DNA of 64,000 nucleotides from positions 4,165,647-4,229,646 of the forward strand of contig RPFO01000310.1 of the NCBI GenBank assembly GCA_009746045.1, read 5' to 3'. This stretch comes from Mesostigma viride (taxonomy: Eukaryota > Streptophyta > Mesostigmatophyceae > Mesostigmatales > Mesostigmataceae). A model generated the notes under the pieces. The model was given only the letters and a program-made list of their open reading frames with translations, was not told where the DNA came from and did not search any database. Below, in pieces: positions 9,906-23,000 of the stretch (position 1 is its first letter; the number at the start of each line of letters is the position of its first letter). A program made the position numbers and the translations under genes.

Positions 9906-12900
9906 AGGCCTGTGCCATGACATGCTCAGGCGTTGCATTTCCTCCCCGAAGTGTCGAGGAGCTAGAGGAGCGCCTGTATTGTGTTCGGCGACCGCCCGAC
10001 GGAAGCCGAACTGGGTTTCACGTAATTGGCGCCGGCCTGTCCGTCCAGGGCAGTGCGCCGTCTAGCTCGATCGGAGACGGTGAACTCAGGATGTGAAACG
10101 TGCACGTACGACCGCCCGGTGAGTGAAGTACGACTATTGGTACGACTAAATTGGTCGTACCAAGCTAGTCGGTGTCCGTGATCTCAGAAGGGGTCTAATA
10201 TATTGCAGGTGGCATTTCCCCGTCATGGCCACTTTCTTCGAGTTGACAGGCTGCTCGGAACGTCGCCATCAAGGTCCTTCACATTGCCCGACACCCAGGG
10301 CAGGTTGTTTACGATTGCGACTAACCTAGAACCAATTAACCTCGAGGAGATCCTCGGCACCGGGCCTATTATGCTTTCCAACCTGCATGCTGCTGTCTTC
10401 TGGGCCTGTGGCTGCGTGCGTCGAAGGTCGTGACGTGACCTGCGCCCTATAACTTCTCCACTCTTTCATGAGGACAACGTTTCCTGCCAGAGATGGCGCA
10501 TTCAACGTTGATCGTGCAATTTCCAGGTCCGCGAGCAACGCGTCACTAGCTGTGACTGCAGCCTCGGGTGGTCTTGTGGCGGGCGACGTACGTTGTCTCA
10601 TCCCCAGGACGCAGTCGTGAACGTGCTTTTCATTAATCCCAAGGAAGTTCGGAATTGGCGCTCATGTAGCCAGAGCTGTCTTCGCTTCCATGGTCACTCT
10701 GCCAGTCCTGATCGGCATCGCCCTGGCTGCCACCCACCCCAGTGTTTTCTTGCGTGAGCAAGTGCACAATCTGGACGATGGCAGATCATGACAAGGAAGA
10801 AGATGCAGGAGGGGATGTATCAGTCAGCGCAATGAGGATTGAGTTGGCAGACTGGTGATCTGGTAGGGTTCCCAGGCCGACAAGAGGTTAAACATGACGA
10901 GTCGCTGGAATGGCTACTGGTATGCCATGGACAGGCGTGACGACACCGTCATGGTTGATCATCCTAGCTGTCATATAATAAAGTATGATAATACTACTAT
11001 ACAGTTGTCTCCTTGATAAATAATCGTACATGTATGATCACTGATGTATAATCATCCTTGCCTTGAGGATATGTTGACACCGCCTACGGCTTTACCAGGC
11101 TACCCCATCGTTGATCATCCTGTCGTGTAATCATGTTGGGTGGTGGGAGCTAGGAAAGAAACCAGTGACGTAGCAGCCCATCGCGATAGGAAGCTGACAA
11201 GTGCCCGCATGTAACTGCTGCAGAAAAATCAACACGTACCTGCTGCGGACAACACACAACATATGCGTGTTTTCCAGAATCGTTTACCACGTAATCTAAA
11301 ATGTACTTGAGGTTTGTAGTTGGCCTCGGCTACTTACAACCCTAGGTGAGTACTAACAGTACCTATCACTCAGTTGGAGGCAAAACATTTCACCATAACA
11401 ATAACAACAATGCAGCCAGGGCACCAGCAATTGCTTGAGGGCCTGGTAAAGCGGCTGTTTCGTCATTCGTCGTACCCTGTCCTCCAATTCCCTGCCCTGT
11501 GGGACGGGTGGGTGGAGCAGCATGAGATCAGCCAGCGGTGGCAGAGACCTCCTCCGGCCCTGCGGACCACGCCCAGGTGAGTTGGTGGCAGGCGCATGGC
11601 CTTGGTACGCTTGGTGTAGCATCCCCTGCCATTGACACATGAAAATGAAAATTAAGATGCCGAAAGGGGTTTTCAGGTGACAATTCTGGGTTCGATGCTG
11701 CGGGGAGTACAAAAGGCACTTCCATCATTTGCGCACTTGCTAAGACACAGTTGGGAGCACCCTGGGATAAGCACGGACAGCCACGCGGCGGTGCATATAG
11801 CAAAGAAACTGATCAAGTGGAAACGGGTCCTGGCAGTCGACCCTGTTATGTTATGTGATAAATGACCTGTGCTAATCACAGGAGTTCTCGCTTCACGCAC
11901 ATTGACAAGTTTGCATCTAAAGCTCTCCGCTCCGGTGGAAACGGAGAACAAGAGAAGCTTTCATCACGGATGTCAGAATCAATATTGCCGTTTGTGCCCT
12001 GGCTCTCTAGGTAGCCCTGGATCTGAGGTGCATGGAAGTACATGCGGGAACATGGGTCGAGTAACCTCCATGGAAGAGGTGGTAGAGCAAGGTGGCACAA
12101 GGATGAAAGATGCCAAAAAAGTGACGAGAATGTGGCAAAAGCCCTCTTCCTCAACATTTTGATAAGATTCTAACCTGCATTTACTGCTCACACATGCAGA
12201 ATCCAGAGCCCATGTGCAGAGTGCACTAGCCATGCACGTTTGTGCCTGAAGCAGGACTTGGGTGGCAGGGAAGGCAGCAGCACTGACAGCGGCAGCAACA
12301 GCGACAGATCGCTGTTCAATTTTATTCTTGATAGTATGGCAGCATGGCTGGATCGCAGTGCTGTGGCACATCGAGGCGACTGCTGCAGTTACATTAAATG
12401 CTGCTCTTGCAGGACGGTGACCTCGTACCATGTGCCGCCCGCCCCTCACCCCATGCTGTACATGCTGAATAATAGACTAGAAATTCCTAGCTTTGTTGTA
12501 AGCTTTATGCACTTGCTGAAAGCCTTATTTCTGACATAGTTCACCCTGATCCCTCCCACACAGTAACCAATCCTGTCCTATAAGGCCTAGGGATAGATTG
12601 CGAGGCTAAGATGCAGGCACACCTAATTACGACTGTTCGACTAAGATTCAAGGGGACCGAGAACCGGCACCCTTGGTTCCTTGAAAGAGGCTACCCCAAG
12701 CATATAATCCTCTTCTTTTTCTTTCAAAGGGTCGGAAGAACATGACGATATATGCGGATGAACCTGGTGCATGAGATGGGGGGTCGGGCAGAACACCGCG
12801 CGGGTTGCGTTGTCAAACAACCATAAAGAACTTCTCACCAGGAAATTAGTGTCCCTGAAGGCCGCCGCAATAATGGTATCCAGTATGCTGGGTCCTGGGG

Positions 12901-13861
12901 GCAGCTGCAAGCCGTGCATCTGACGCTCCCGCCGCGTCTGCAAGGTTTATTGATGGTAAAGGTTACAGCTAGCCAGCATGACGAAACGTGCGGAAATGGG
13001 CATGTAAAAAAAAGGAGAAAGAAAATACACCCGGCATCCAAGCGTCTGCTTGCCTGTCCGCGAGGAACCTACAAGACTTCGGGTGTCCTTGGGAAAGGCC
13101 TGCTTGTGCATCCCCTTCACCACGTTATGCCAAGCTTAGCAGAGGAATATGTGGCTCAAGTGACAATCAGGGCAGGAGTCCTAGTGGGCATGGGGTGGAT
13201 GCGATGACACACATCTTTCAGGTGAACCAAGGGCATGCACTCTATGTGATGCATCATAGAATCCAGGCTCACAAACCTAGCCCAACTTTCAGGTTCATAG
13301 CAGGGGCTAGGCCAACTATAGCTAAACAAAGTGTCTGTCAGTCTTACCTTTGAGGCTGTATAGTTGGATACATTATTTTCTCACAAAAGAGTGCCTCATC
13401 GCTGGAGCAAAATCTTTGGCGGGGCACCTTTTGCGGCGCAGCAGGGCATGGCATTGCAACTGCATTCCATGGAATGTCAGAACTTCATGTGTCTGACACA
13501 TGGCTTGCGTCAGTAAAGAATGTGCCAACCACTGTAATCCAGTCAGTTACTACACCCCTGACACCAGCCACTGATAAAGGGGTCGCCAGCTTGTCTTTGA
13601 AGAACCAAGCGAGGACGTACTTTTCACAATGGGAGTAAAGTTCCAAGCACAAGGCACATGTGTTAGTGAGCAGAAATTGCAGCATCCATAAAGAAGCAAG
13701 CATCATGCAGAAGGACGAAGGAAACACAATCATGACGACGCGGCACGATCATGGCAAAAGTACGCGCCCTAGAGTAAACTTGATCCCACCGATTTGTCTG
13801 CTGGGCTAGCTGCCTGGTTGCAAGATCTGTACTTGCAGAAAATCTCCGAATGCCTGACCGC
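9906..13861. other. Long stretch without a supported gene
   Basis: Only short ORFs are present, without family motifs, repeats or splice-consistent chains. The motif GTTGTCTCCTTGAT near 11,003 is shared with other LINE-derived fragments in the window (near 8,960, 19,775 and 43,540). Exons without recognisable domains could be hidden here. Confidence 0.45.
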
Positions 13862-14887
13862 CTAGCTCACGTACTGCCTTGACAACCAAACACCGCTTAC
13901 ATGTCTTGCTGCGTGTAGCTCTTGGAAGAAATGCGCCACTCTTGGGCCTTCCCCCAGCCTTGTCTCCCCAAACCGCCGCAACTCCCCGACCACTGTATCA
14001 AACCATGCCCTGTCCCTTTGCAGCATCCATACCCACACAGGGATCGTGAAATTCTGGCGGGCGTTCAACAGGCCCCTGGGCACCCAGAGAGCCCTATCTT
14101 GGGCTCCAAGCCTAACAATTGGTTCGTTTCTGGCCACTTCAGCTGCTAAAGGGGGAGCTGGTGTTTCTGTCTGTGCTGGTGTCGCTGCCAGCGCCGATGA
14201 TCGTGTTTGTGTTGCAGTTTGTGTCGCTGTTGTTGTTTGAGACGCTGGTGCATCGGTCTGCATCCCTGTTGCTGGCAGCGACGGCGCATCGGTCTGCATC
14301 CCTGTGGCTGGCAGCGACGGTGCGTCGGTCTGCATCCCTGTTGCTGGCAGCGACGGTGCGTCGGTCTGCATCCCTGTGGCTGGCAGCGACGGAGCGTCGG
14401 TCTGCATCCCTGTGGCTGGCAGCGACGGTGCGTCGGTCTGCATCCCTGTGGCTGGCAGCGACGGTGCGTCGGTCTGCATCCCTGTGGCTGGCAGCGACGG
14501 TGCGTCGGTCTGCATCCCTGTGGCTGGCAGCGACGGCGCGTCGGTCTGCATCCCTGTGGCTGGCAGCGACGGCGCGTCGGTCTGCATCCCTGTGGCTGGC
14601 AGCGACGGTGCGTCGGTCTGCATCCCTGTGGCTGGCAGCGACGGTGCGTCGGTCTGCATCCCTGTTGCTGGCAGCGACGGTGCGTCGGTCTGCATCCCTG
14701 TGGCTGGCAGCGACGGCGCATCGGTCTGCATCCCTGTGGCTGGCAGCGACGGTGCGTCGGTCTGCATCCCTGTGGCTGGCAGCGACGGCGCGTCGGTCTG
14801 CATACATGCTTCGGTAGTCGTAGGAGCCGTGACCTGCAGGGTTCCTGCACACACAGGGAGAGCCCCCCACACATAGTCGTTGACCAT
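13862..14887 (-). CDS. ORF of 12-residue repeats with a unique C-terminal domain, unknown function
   Basis: The ORF (341 aa) has an N-terminal segment of about 28 residues, then about 16 near-identical units of MQTDAPSLPATG, then a Thr/Gln-rich linker. A unique tail of about 90 residues follows, containing RNEPIVRLGAQD and ARQNFTIPVWVWMLQRD. The repeat unit is 36 bp, so every frame on both strands is open through the array, and ORF length is not evidence. I prefer this strand because the unique tail has ordinary protein composition. The upstream side (right) has no obvious promoter and the ORF may be one exon of a longer gene. Not recognised as any family. Confidence 0.35.
   Translation of the reverse strand: MVNDYVWGALPVCAGTLQVTAPTTTEACMQTDAPSLPATGMQTDAPSLPATGMQTDAPSLPATGMQTDAPSLPATGMQTDAPSLPATGMQTDAPSLPATGMQTDAPSLPATGMQTDAPSLPATGMQTDAPSLPATGMQTDAPSLPATGMQTDAPSLPATGMQTDAPSLPATGMQTDAPSLPATGMQTDAPSLPATGMQTDAPSLPATGMQTDAPASQTTTATQTATQTRSSALAATPAQTETPAPPLAAEVARNEPIVRLGAQDRALWVPRGLLNARQNFTIPVWVWMLQRDRAWFDTVVGELRRFGETRLGEGPRVAHFFQELHAARHVSGVWLSRQYVS
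14250..14805. repeat. 36-bp tandem array, about 15 copies
   Basis: Unit on the plus strand begins GTCTGCATCCCTGTGGCTGG and is followed by CAGCGACGGTGCGTCG. Variation between copies is confined to a few positions (GTGGCTGG or GTTGCTGG; GTGCG, GCGCG or GCGCA). This near-homogeneity suggests recent expansion. Confidence 0.95.
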
Positions 14888-17851
14888 AGTAGGTCAGGCG
14901 TATTTTGGTATGATGTGGGACACAAGGAATATTGCCAAGTTGCGCCATGCCGAATTCCACTGCGTGCCACTGCAGATTCCATTGCAGGTGCAGGTGCCAT
15001 TGCATATGGAAATTGCACGGGTGAGGAAAGAATTCCTGTTGATGTACCTTAGTAGCCTACTGATGACGTATTCATGTGGGAAGAGTGGGATGTGGGCTAT
15101 TCGTGAGCATGCCTTGAACTTTTGGCAGGGGTCCGATAAGGTGCACCACCATGGTTTCGTCATCCACAATGGGTCACATACTCTCAAACCTTGACCACGC
15201 TGATATAGCACGTTCTACCTTTCCCCCCCTAGCCTTACATCACGTTGTCTCCATTTCGCTCTATCTATTAGGGCATATGCTGCAATCGTTTCTCATTGAC
15301 CGGGTGAAACTTAGTACGAGGGGAAGTGCCTACTCGCAGCCATGAGTGCTGTATTATGATTACCCTCGTCTACGTATGCCTCACTAGTTGAGGCCCCCAA
15401 ATGAGATCGTCGCGTGGACGGGAGCATGGAGTGACGGTAGAAAAATAATTATCTGCAGCTTAGAATGCAAGCCAGCCCGCCACAGCCAAAATACCCTCAA
15501 GGCCAATCCCAACGGATTCACCCGCCTGAAGCTTTGATATGTTCTTATCACCTAGCCTGGGAGGTGCAGAAATTGCGCTCAAGTGCTGAAGTACAGTCGT
15601 GCTTCACCCACAACCGTCGATCGTCATGGGGCGGCATATCCAATAAAGACGCCCTCTATGCACTTACTGTATGCGCTTTCAGGCATAGCCACGACGCCCC
15701 CAAAGAAGGACGAATTGCGAGCTCTCGTGACCGCGTACGTCACCAGCACAGCTCCTGTCGCTGCGGTCACGCACATGATTACCACCGCATTTTCTTTGGT
15801 GCTGCCGAGACTCCACGGCGCCATGGTGCTGCCTTCGGCAATGGCTTAAAAGAAGGCAGTTACAGAACTATGACTCGCTAATGCGGAGGCCTTACTTTTT
15901 CTTAAAGGTCTATTTCTGGGTGCGACCATGTTGGGATAATTACGGTGGGGTAATTAACTCATGCAGGTTCCCGGACGGTTGGGAAAATCCACCACAAGTC
16001 GCCAGGCAAAGAAACGTAAAATCCAGGACATCTTGCACTGTTCTGCTGGCCATTCTCATCCGCGTCGCAATCGGGACTTGCGACGGAGGCTGTGGCTGCA
16101 GCCTGACGTCATTGTATAATCGCGGGAAGCCGTGAACCACAGCAAAATTAGCGTGCATTGTGAACCTGCTGCAGGCAATGCAAAGTAATTGGATTCCAAC
16201 TAATGGACACGTGCGCAGTGCCCATGTATATTGGACACCGTTACAATATTCCGGGCCCCGCTTTCGTCGTGGGCCGCGCATATACGCGGGAGTTTTTGTC
16301 GTTGTTGTTGAGTTGAGTTGAGTTGAGTTGAGTTGAGTTTATTCCCGCGCCGGCGTACCGAGAGGGTTATTAATAGTGGATCCAACGGCTTAGAGCAGGG
16401 ATTAATAACTACTGGTTATATTTGGAATAAACGTACACCTATTTACCTGGAAATAGTGGATCCAACGGCTGGTCCTGCCCCAGTACCTCAACGCTCTCAC
16501 CTTGTCGTTGTTGTATACGCTATCGTCTGCATTAACGCGAAATCCCCGTATGTTGTGAACGGAAATTGCCATAATTGATCGTTTGCTCCCAGTTGTGCGA
16601 GCCCGGTGAGCTCGCTTTAGTCACGTTATCGTATAGTAGGCCCGTAACCCCGTAAGTAGCCTCCCGCGAAAAATCTTGCCACCGCAAGGACGACCGCAAG
16701 GACGACCATGCATGATCCTTGTGTCGTGCAAGGCATGATTGAGATCGTGTGGTTCGAGAAAGAGCGCATAGCCGCATTCTTGATGCGCAGAAATTGCGGA
16801 GGACGAGCGCACTGATGATGACCGAAATTCAGTTTACAGCTTCGTGTTGTCGGTGCAGTCGGTGGCAGTGCCAGTGCAAAGTGCGAGTCTCCGGCCACGG
16901 TTGCCCACGCTTCTCGCAGGTCCACGGTCACTGTTTCTAAACATTCCCTAATTCCAGTAAAATACTCCTCAGGAAATCACAGTTTACGACAAATTGTTCG
17001 TGGTGCGTCCAGAAATACTTTGCTGTCTATTTTTTTATCCTCGAGAATACCGGCATCTCTCGTGGGTTTATCAGTCGGCAGTTTATAGACCTCGGCTCAT
17101 GGTCACTGCAAGTGCACTGTAAAAGGTCTGTCTAGGCCCGACACGGTCGGACCGGCTGCGGGTAATCGGCGTTCGACGGGTGCTTACCTTCATCGTAACG
17201 GCGCGACACGATTATCTATTACGGTGGGACTTGGAGCAACCGCGCAGCTTTCCCGCAGTTTTGCTTTGTATTGTCTGCAGCTCTCTGAATCAGCATGGCT
17301 GTGCTTTTCGCATATGGCTTCTCACCTATGGCTGTGATTTTCACACACTGGAGCAAGCAATCTAGACTTGTATATTTTATTCCTTTATATGTGAATCGCT
17401 GCCGTTGCATTCAAGGTTTTCCAAGCAATATTGCAATGTCTCCTTGTTGTTCAGACCCGAGCTAAACCAGAAAGAAATCAGCACTAGCAGGACTTGACGC
17501 GAAACAAATTACAGCTGCGCCCAAGGTAGTGCTTGATCCCAGCGATTGCAGTCTGACCTGGGCGGCGTGATGACCGTTTCAAGGGATCATCGAGCAAGTG
17601 ACTCTGGTTCAACCGTGAAGCGGATCTCTGAACCTTTGAATAAATTACCCTCTTCTCTTGCTCTTGAGACTTTGCATGCGTCACACATCGTACCATATAT
17701 ACTTCACTCATCGTGCTGCTTTGCATGCCCTGTGCCCTGTGGTCACCATCCCTACTTCCACGCACGTCACATCCATTGTCACCCAGCTGGGCAGGTCGCC
17801 ACCTCAGCTTCTGCACCCAGCGCTCGACAAGGTCTGTACTCGCTACAGTGA
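14888..17851. other. Long stretch without a supported gene
   Basis: Short ORFs only, none recognised. A (TTGAG)n pentanucleotide tract lies at about 16,305-16,340. The duplicated phrase AATAGTGGATCCAACGGCT occurs at about 16,373 and 16,454. Otherwise nothing stands out. Confidence 0.45.
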
Positions 17852-19576
17852 ATGAACTCACATTTCACCCCCGTAATGGCCGACACTAGTACTATACCAT
17901 GCCCCGCGGCCGCTCACCCACCCCCGCTCACCCAGGAGCTGGTCATGGCCGTCCCTGGGATTGGCGCCCACGTGATGTCCTTCCTCCCCATCCCTGACCG
18001 CGTGCGTCTCCGTTGCACGTGCCGCACTTTCCTGGCTGCCGTCGACGAATCCCTGCAGCGCTTGACCGAGTTGTGCCGGGACGACCTCACAGGACAGCAC
18101 TGGCCGGCCGGCACGTTGCGGTCGCTGCCCTGGCTGCTGGCCAAGTGCCCCAACCTGCGGTCACTGAGCCTGGCCTTGCGGCTGGAGGGCGAGAGGCCGT
18201 GCTGGCAGGGGGCAGCAGGGGGAAGTTTTTTGTGCTGGAGACATTGCGTCCCATTCTGCTGGCCTACAGATCCGCTGTTGGTGTAACTGCAGGACATTGC
18301 TGCAAGCTACCAGGGACTCCGGTACTTGGACGTGGCCGGGTGTGACGGTGTGACGGATGCAGGCCTGTTGCAGGTATCGCGGTTTGGCCTTGACTGGGAG
18401 GGGCTGGACGCGTCAAAGTGTTTTGATGTCGGGGACGAGGGCATGGTTGCGGTGGCGGCGTCTAGCGGCCACCGCCGTGGCCATGTTGTGATGCGGAACT
18501 GTGATCGTATCACCGATGACACCCTGGTGGCGCTGGGCCGGCACTGCCCACATTTGTGGTCGGTGGACGTTTGTTATGTTCTGGAAGTGACAGATGTCGG
18601 TGCGACCGCGCTGGCACGGGGCTGGAGTGGCCTGCGCCGTCTGGTCGTCACGTCGATGAAAGTGACGGGTGCCGTCGGGGAAAAGCCAGGTGGCGGAGCA
18701 CTGCCCGCTGTTGGAGGATCTGCGCTTCGCCCGGGGGGTGCCGTGGCGTCACGGATGACACCCTCAGGGGTATTGCGAGCGGCTGCCCCTTTCTGACGCA
18801 GCTGGATGCCCCTTATTGTCGGGAGGTTACAGATAACGGCATTTCCATACTGGCGGAAAGGTGCAGGGGTGTCCTGTGGTTGGAGCTGCGTGGCATGGCG
18901 GGCCCCTCTGTTGCTGGGGTTTCCGCGGTGATTCCCTGGTGTGACCAGTTGGTGTATTTAGACCTGACGGCAGCTTTGCGTGTAACTGGTGCTGGCATTG
19001 AACATGTGGCGGCGCATTGCGCTCAGCTGCGGTATTTGTCGGTCGCACACTGCTTTGTTTGGGCTGACTGACGCTGGCCTTTCTGAGGTGCTTGTGAGGT
19101 TTCCATGCTTGCAAGAGCTTTTCATCTAAGGCCGTCTTGATGGTGACGCTGTTGTGAGAGCTGTTGCTGCCAACTGCCGCCAACTGCGGTATTTGGACAT
19201 GTCTTTTTGCAGGGGGGTCCGTGCCATGGGAGCTTGGTGGCTCTCGTGAGGCACTGCCCTGAGCTGGAGTGTTTGAATGTGACCTACCTTTAATTTCTGC
19301 TTCTCGGCCGCATACATCACAAGGCTCGGCCGCCACTGCCACAAGCTGCGCATCCTGTTGGCACGGTCCAATGACCTCTGTGACAGGAACGTCGCAGATA
19401 TCCTTGCAGAGCGAGGGCACCCGACTTTGGAAGTGCTGGACCTGTCTTTCAACCCGATAACGGACGAGGCCATCACCCGGGTGGTGCAATTGTGCCCACG
19501 ATTATGGGCACTGAATGTGCGTGGACGCGGGGTGACGGGGAATAGATTAAGTCTCCTCGCGGCGAGCATCGAATGA
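17852..19576 (+). pseudogene. F-box/leucine-rich-repeat protein gene, broken (GRR1/AMN1-like LRRs)
   Basis: The first segment (start at 17,852 or 17,876) carries an F-box: PGIGAHVMSFLPIPDRVRLR followed by CTCRTFLAAV. After a probable intron ending CTGCAG at about 18,290 come Cys-containing LRRs, for example YLDVAGCDGVTDAGLL, NCDRITDDTLVALGRHCP, APYCREVTDNGISILAERC and DLSFNPITDEAITRVVQLCP. Such proteins are substrate receptors of SCF ubiquitin ligases. The frame changes near 18,690 and 18,740 (a C4G6 run), then near 19,055. TAA interrupts at about 19,128, with TGA and TAA stops after it. Intact LRR sense persists across all breaks, so decay is recent or the sequence has indel errors. The stops after ELFI and after NVTYL favour a pseudogene. 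Confidence 0.72.
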
Positions 19577-19920
19577 ATTAATTAAGAACATATCTCCATT
19601 GGGAGTATATATTTAACACACGGTTCGTTGTACCTTGTGCAGCTGGCATGACCCTTGCATGCCTGTGTCAGATTACTACTATTTTCTTTAGGGCTCTTCT
19701 TCTTTTCGGGGTTTTCCTTATGTTGCATGCCAATCTCACCTCCGTAATTTATAATTCTCAATGAATAGTAATATGTTGTCTCCTTGATATGTAACACATA
19801 TCCCTGAGAATGGTATATGGTTTTTAATGAACATTCTGAGCTACAACCTGCAGTTGGGGGATGTATGAACTGCTACCTACTCTGGGTGCACCTGCACCAC
19901 CATGATGTTTAAATTAATCA
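19577..19920 (-). mobile_element. LINE 3' end carrying a nested second LINE fragment
   Basis: The outer repeat matches the conserved 3' terminal sequence of a LINE family seen again at 19.9, 25.9 and 43.1 kb. It has an A/T-rich TTAAT tail, then a hairpin CTCCATTGGGAG, then CACATATCCCTGAGAA. It is interrupted at 19,621-19,791 by 171 bp matching the 3' UTR of the LINE at 52.8-52.9 kb (TTGTACCTTGTGC onwards). TAACACA occurs on both sides of the insert (19,614-19,620 and 19,792-19,798), as expected for a LINE target-site duplication. Confidence 0.7.
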
Positions 19921-20095
19921 ATTGTACTTAATTAGGAACATAACTCCGTTGGGAGTATATGTAGCACATATCACTGAGAAGGGGCATATGGCTTGTACAT
20001 AATACATTCTATGCTACTTCCTGCACTTGGGTAGGGTGTAAACTACACAAGCCTCTAGCTGGGTGCACAAAGTGCACCTGCACTGGTCACCATGA
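19921..20095 (-). mobile_element. LINE 3'-terminal fragment
   Basis: It starts TTAATTAGGAACATAACTCC on the plus strand, then GTTGGGAGTATATGTAGCAC, and continues with TGAGAAGGGGCATATGGCTT. On the minus strand this is a LINE 3' end: hairpin ACTCCCAACGGAGT followed by TTAAT repeats. It matches 25,916-26,110 (opposite orientation) and 43,062-43,225. Confidence 0.72.
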
Positions 20096-23000
20096 TACGT
20101 ATCAGAGCTCATAAGGCCGGCCTGGCATGGGGTGGAAGATTATTATGGCTCGGCAATGGCTAGGGTGCATGGCATCTCAGCAGAGATCGATCAGCTCTCT
20201 GCATGGGCCCGCACAGCATGACTAGATAAAGCTAGGCATCATCTGGTGTACACGCACATCACCTAAAAATGGCCTTTTTTGTTACATGGGGTCATATCTC
20301 CCACACATATAGTCAGATCGGGGTGCCTTTCTGGACTTAAGGTCCCCCTAGGACCCTGCTCACATCACATGAATTGGGGGGCCAACTGACCTATTTTTAG
20401 CATCAAACCGTGACGTGGAAAAGTGCAAAAAAACGATGTTTTCCAGGCATAAGGAGGCATAGCAGCCACACACAAGTAGTAAATGTAGTCCAATTCAGCT
20501 GGAAATGGTGATGCTTATTAATTTATATCCAAAGACAAAAACCGCCCTTAAGTATGCAATGTAGGACCAAACTATGTGCTATAATTCTGGCATACATGAG
20601 CCAAAACACCGTTTTAGTGCATTATTTTCAAACTTATGAAGCCCCTGCCAGCACATATGCGGCCCAATCATGCCAGAATTCGTCACATTAATAGCACAAT
20701 ACTTGAATTTACACTAGAACACAAGTTGGACATATTAGGACCACTGCCGGCCCACTAAAAGTGACGGATGCAAGCAGAAATAGAGCGATTTTTGCCAAAA
20801 TACTCCATATTCTGCGCCATCAATTGTCTTGGAAAACTTTGCATTCTTCACTCAATTATCGTCATGGCTGTCATGGGATTCATATACATGCCACTGGGCC
20901 TGGAAACATTAGCCAACACAGACTAAAAAAGCGATCATCAAGGGACAAAATCACCATCAATCACAGTAGATGCTGGCATTCGGAACAAGCACCGTAGTGC
21001 CTACAAGCCTCAAGAAGGGGAGCTTGGCTGACCAGTCGTGCCTGTCGGCTGACCAGTCTCTTTTCTAAACGGGCCCCGCTCGGCAGCACACACAATCTCC
21101 TTTGCAGTACTTGGCCCACTCTGCTGGGCACCCCTGCTGTGCGTGTCTTTTAGCAGCTAATCCAAATATTATTATATCTGCCAGGTGCCTCTCTGCTACA
21201 TGGAAATACAAAGCGCAATCAAGGACAGCAGTGGCTTGCGCTGCTATTCAATTGAGCTCAGCACCTAGCTGCTGTACAACATAATTCTGCATCAGTGCCT
21301 GTCCTAATTGCGCCCCCCCGCCCCCTCGCCATCATCGTCATGCTCATCATAGCGGTCTTTGGAACGTGCACTGAACTCCAACCCTTGGACAGTCCATAGG
21401 TCATTAAGAATCTGTGCATGTAATGCTAGCTCTTCTCAGTTGAACTCATCTACCACCCTCTCATGGTCGTGTCATCTCTCATGTAATCCACCTAGGTTTA
21501 TCGTGGCCACTGATCTTTCAGCCCCTCCTGACATCAAAATCTGGGCAAACACACTGTTGACATCGCCCTTCCGTTTTAGCCTGCATGGCTCCTCATGTTT
21601 ACTCTTATCTCATCCCTCAACACACCTATAACTGTCTATTCATCCCCCTTGCATAGGCGGTGCATAACTGCGGCGTGATGGGGGATTGCCAAAAATAGGT
21701 GTAAAATGCATAAGATGGCACGGGGAGGCTCACACTCATCGGTTTACAATCACACTCATGTGCTAACAATGTCCCTCTCTGCTTTTGACACTGCATGCAC
21801 ATGCATTTCCTACCGGCTATATCAAGCCTTTAGTGTGGTTTGGTGCATCAAGAGAAATGGCAGGTCAGCTGAGTGCATCAGACCACATTTGTGTTAAGTG
21901 TACGCTTGCAACGCTGTTTGCCCACCGCATGGAGCTCCCCTTTCGGACAGTGGCGCAAGTAGCACTTACACCTTACTCCCAGCCGCTCACCCTGCCCATG
22001 CTAGCAACAAGAACAAATGCATGGTCCCCATCCCAACGTAAGGTGCATCACATGGATGGCCCTGCCATCACCTAGCAGTGTGCCACCCCTCTCCACCTCA
22101 ACCTACTCTGAAATGCCAGGGCCCCAACAAACCTTTCAAGACATGGCACTCCTCAAAGAAGGCAACCCCTCAAAGAAGGCGAGGCAGTTTAGGTCTAGGG
22201 GGGCTTTGGGTAAGTTAAAAGATGATAGAGTTCACTAACACAGGCCACGGCAACGACAACCTGCCTCACCCGCTGCATCCATACATCACAAGCCATAAAC
22301 TGCACAGCATGGCATGATTGCCTAAGGGTCACGTGATCCAAGATGCCCTTCAGGCTCACCCCAGCACACCGGCCCATCCTCACCACCCCACTGGTCATAG
22401 TCATCTACAGTGGCATCAAACTCCTCCAGCACAGAGTGCAGTAAAGGCAACATAGACATCCTGACACAATTGAATAAGAACGTGGCTGCTACCTACTGCC
22501 CTTTTAAAAAAAATGTCCATGGCTTGCACACATACGCATTCAATTCTTCAAGCAAGCATGCTAACACCTTCACAGCATATCCCAAGGTTGACATCCATCG
22601 AGCTTTGTCAACAAGCATGACTTCCTGATGCAAACTTAGCTGTCAAGCTAGGAGGAGGAAAGCTAGGTAAAGAGGTGAGATAGACCCCCCCACAGCACCT
22701 TCCTGCACCAAAACCATGACAATATCATCCAGAGCTTGCTAAATACGCACAGCTAACCGGTAGCGGGCGACCTTGCAGTCCAGGTTCAGCGCGAACATCT
22801 CGTGTCAGCACCCGGCGGAGATGGCGGACGCGAACCCACAATGCTATAAAAGCGAGTCATAAGACTATTTCGGGGAGCGGTGAACGGCTTGGAACACCGA
22901 AGGTATGCCGCGACAAAAGCCTGAAGTTTTTTCGGAAATACACGCCTGGATGTGGATTAGGGCACCGTTGTCGTGCTTGTGCTTGCGTTGCGAGCAGGCA

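Noticed and set aside
14207-15052. Plus-strand and alternative minus-strand ORFs over the 36-bp array (RRSASLWLAAT, GLHPCGWQRRCV, CRPTHRRCQPQG repeats).
   Set aside because: A 36-bp unit opens all six frames; only the 341-aa minus ORF continues into a unique protein-like tail.
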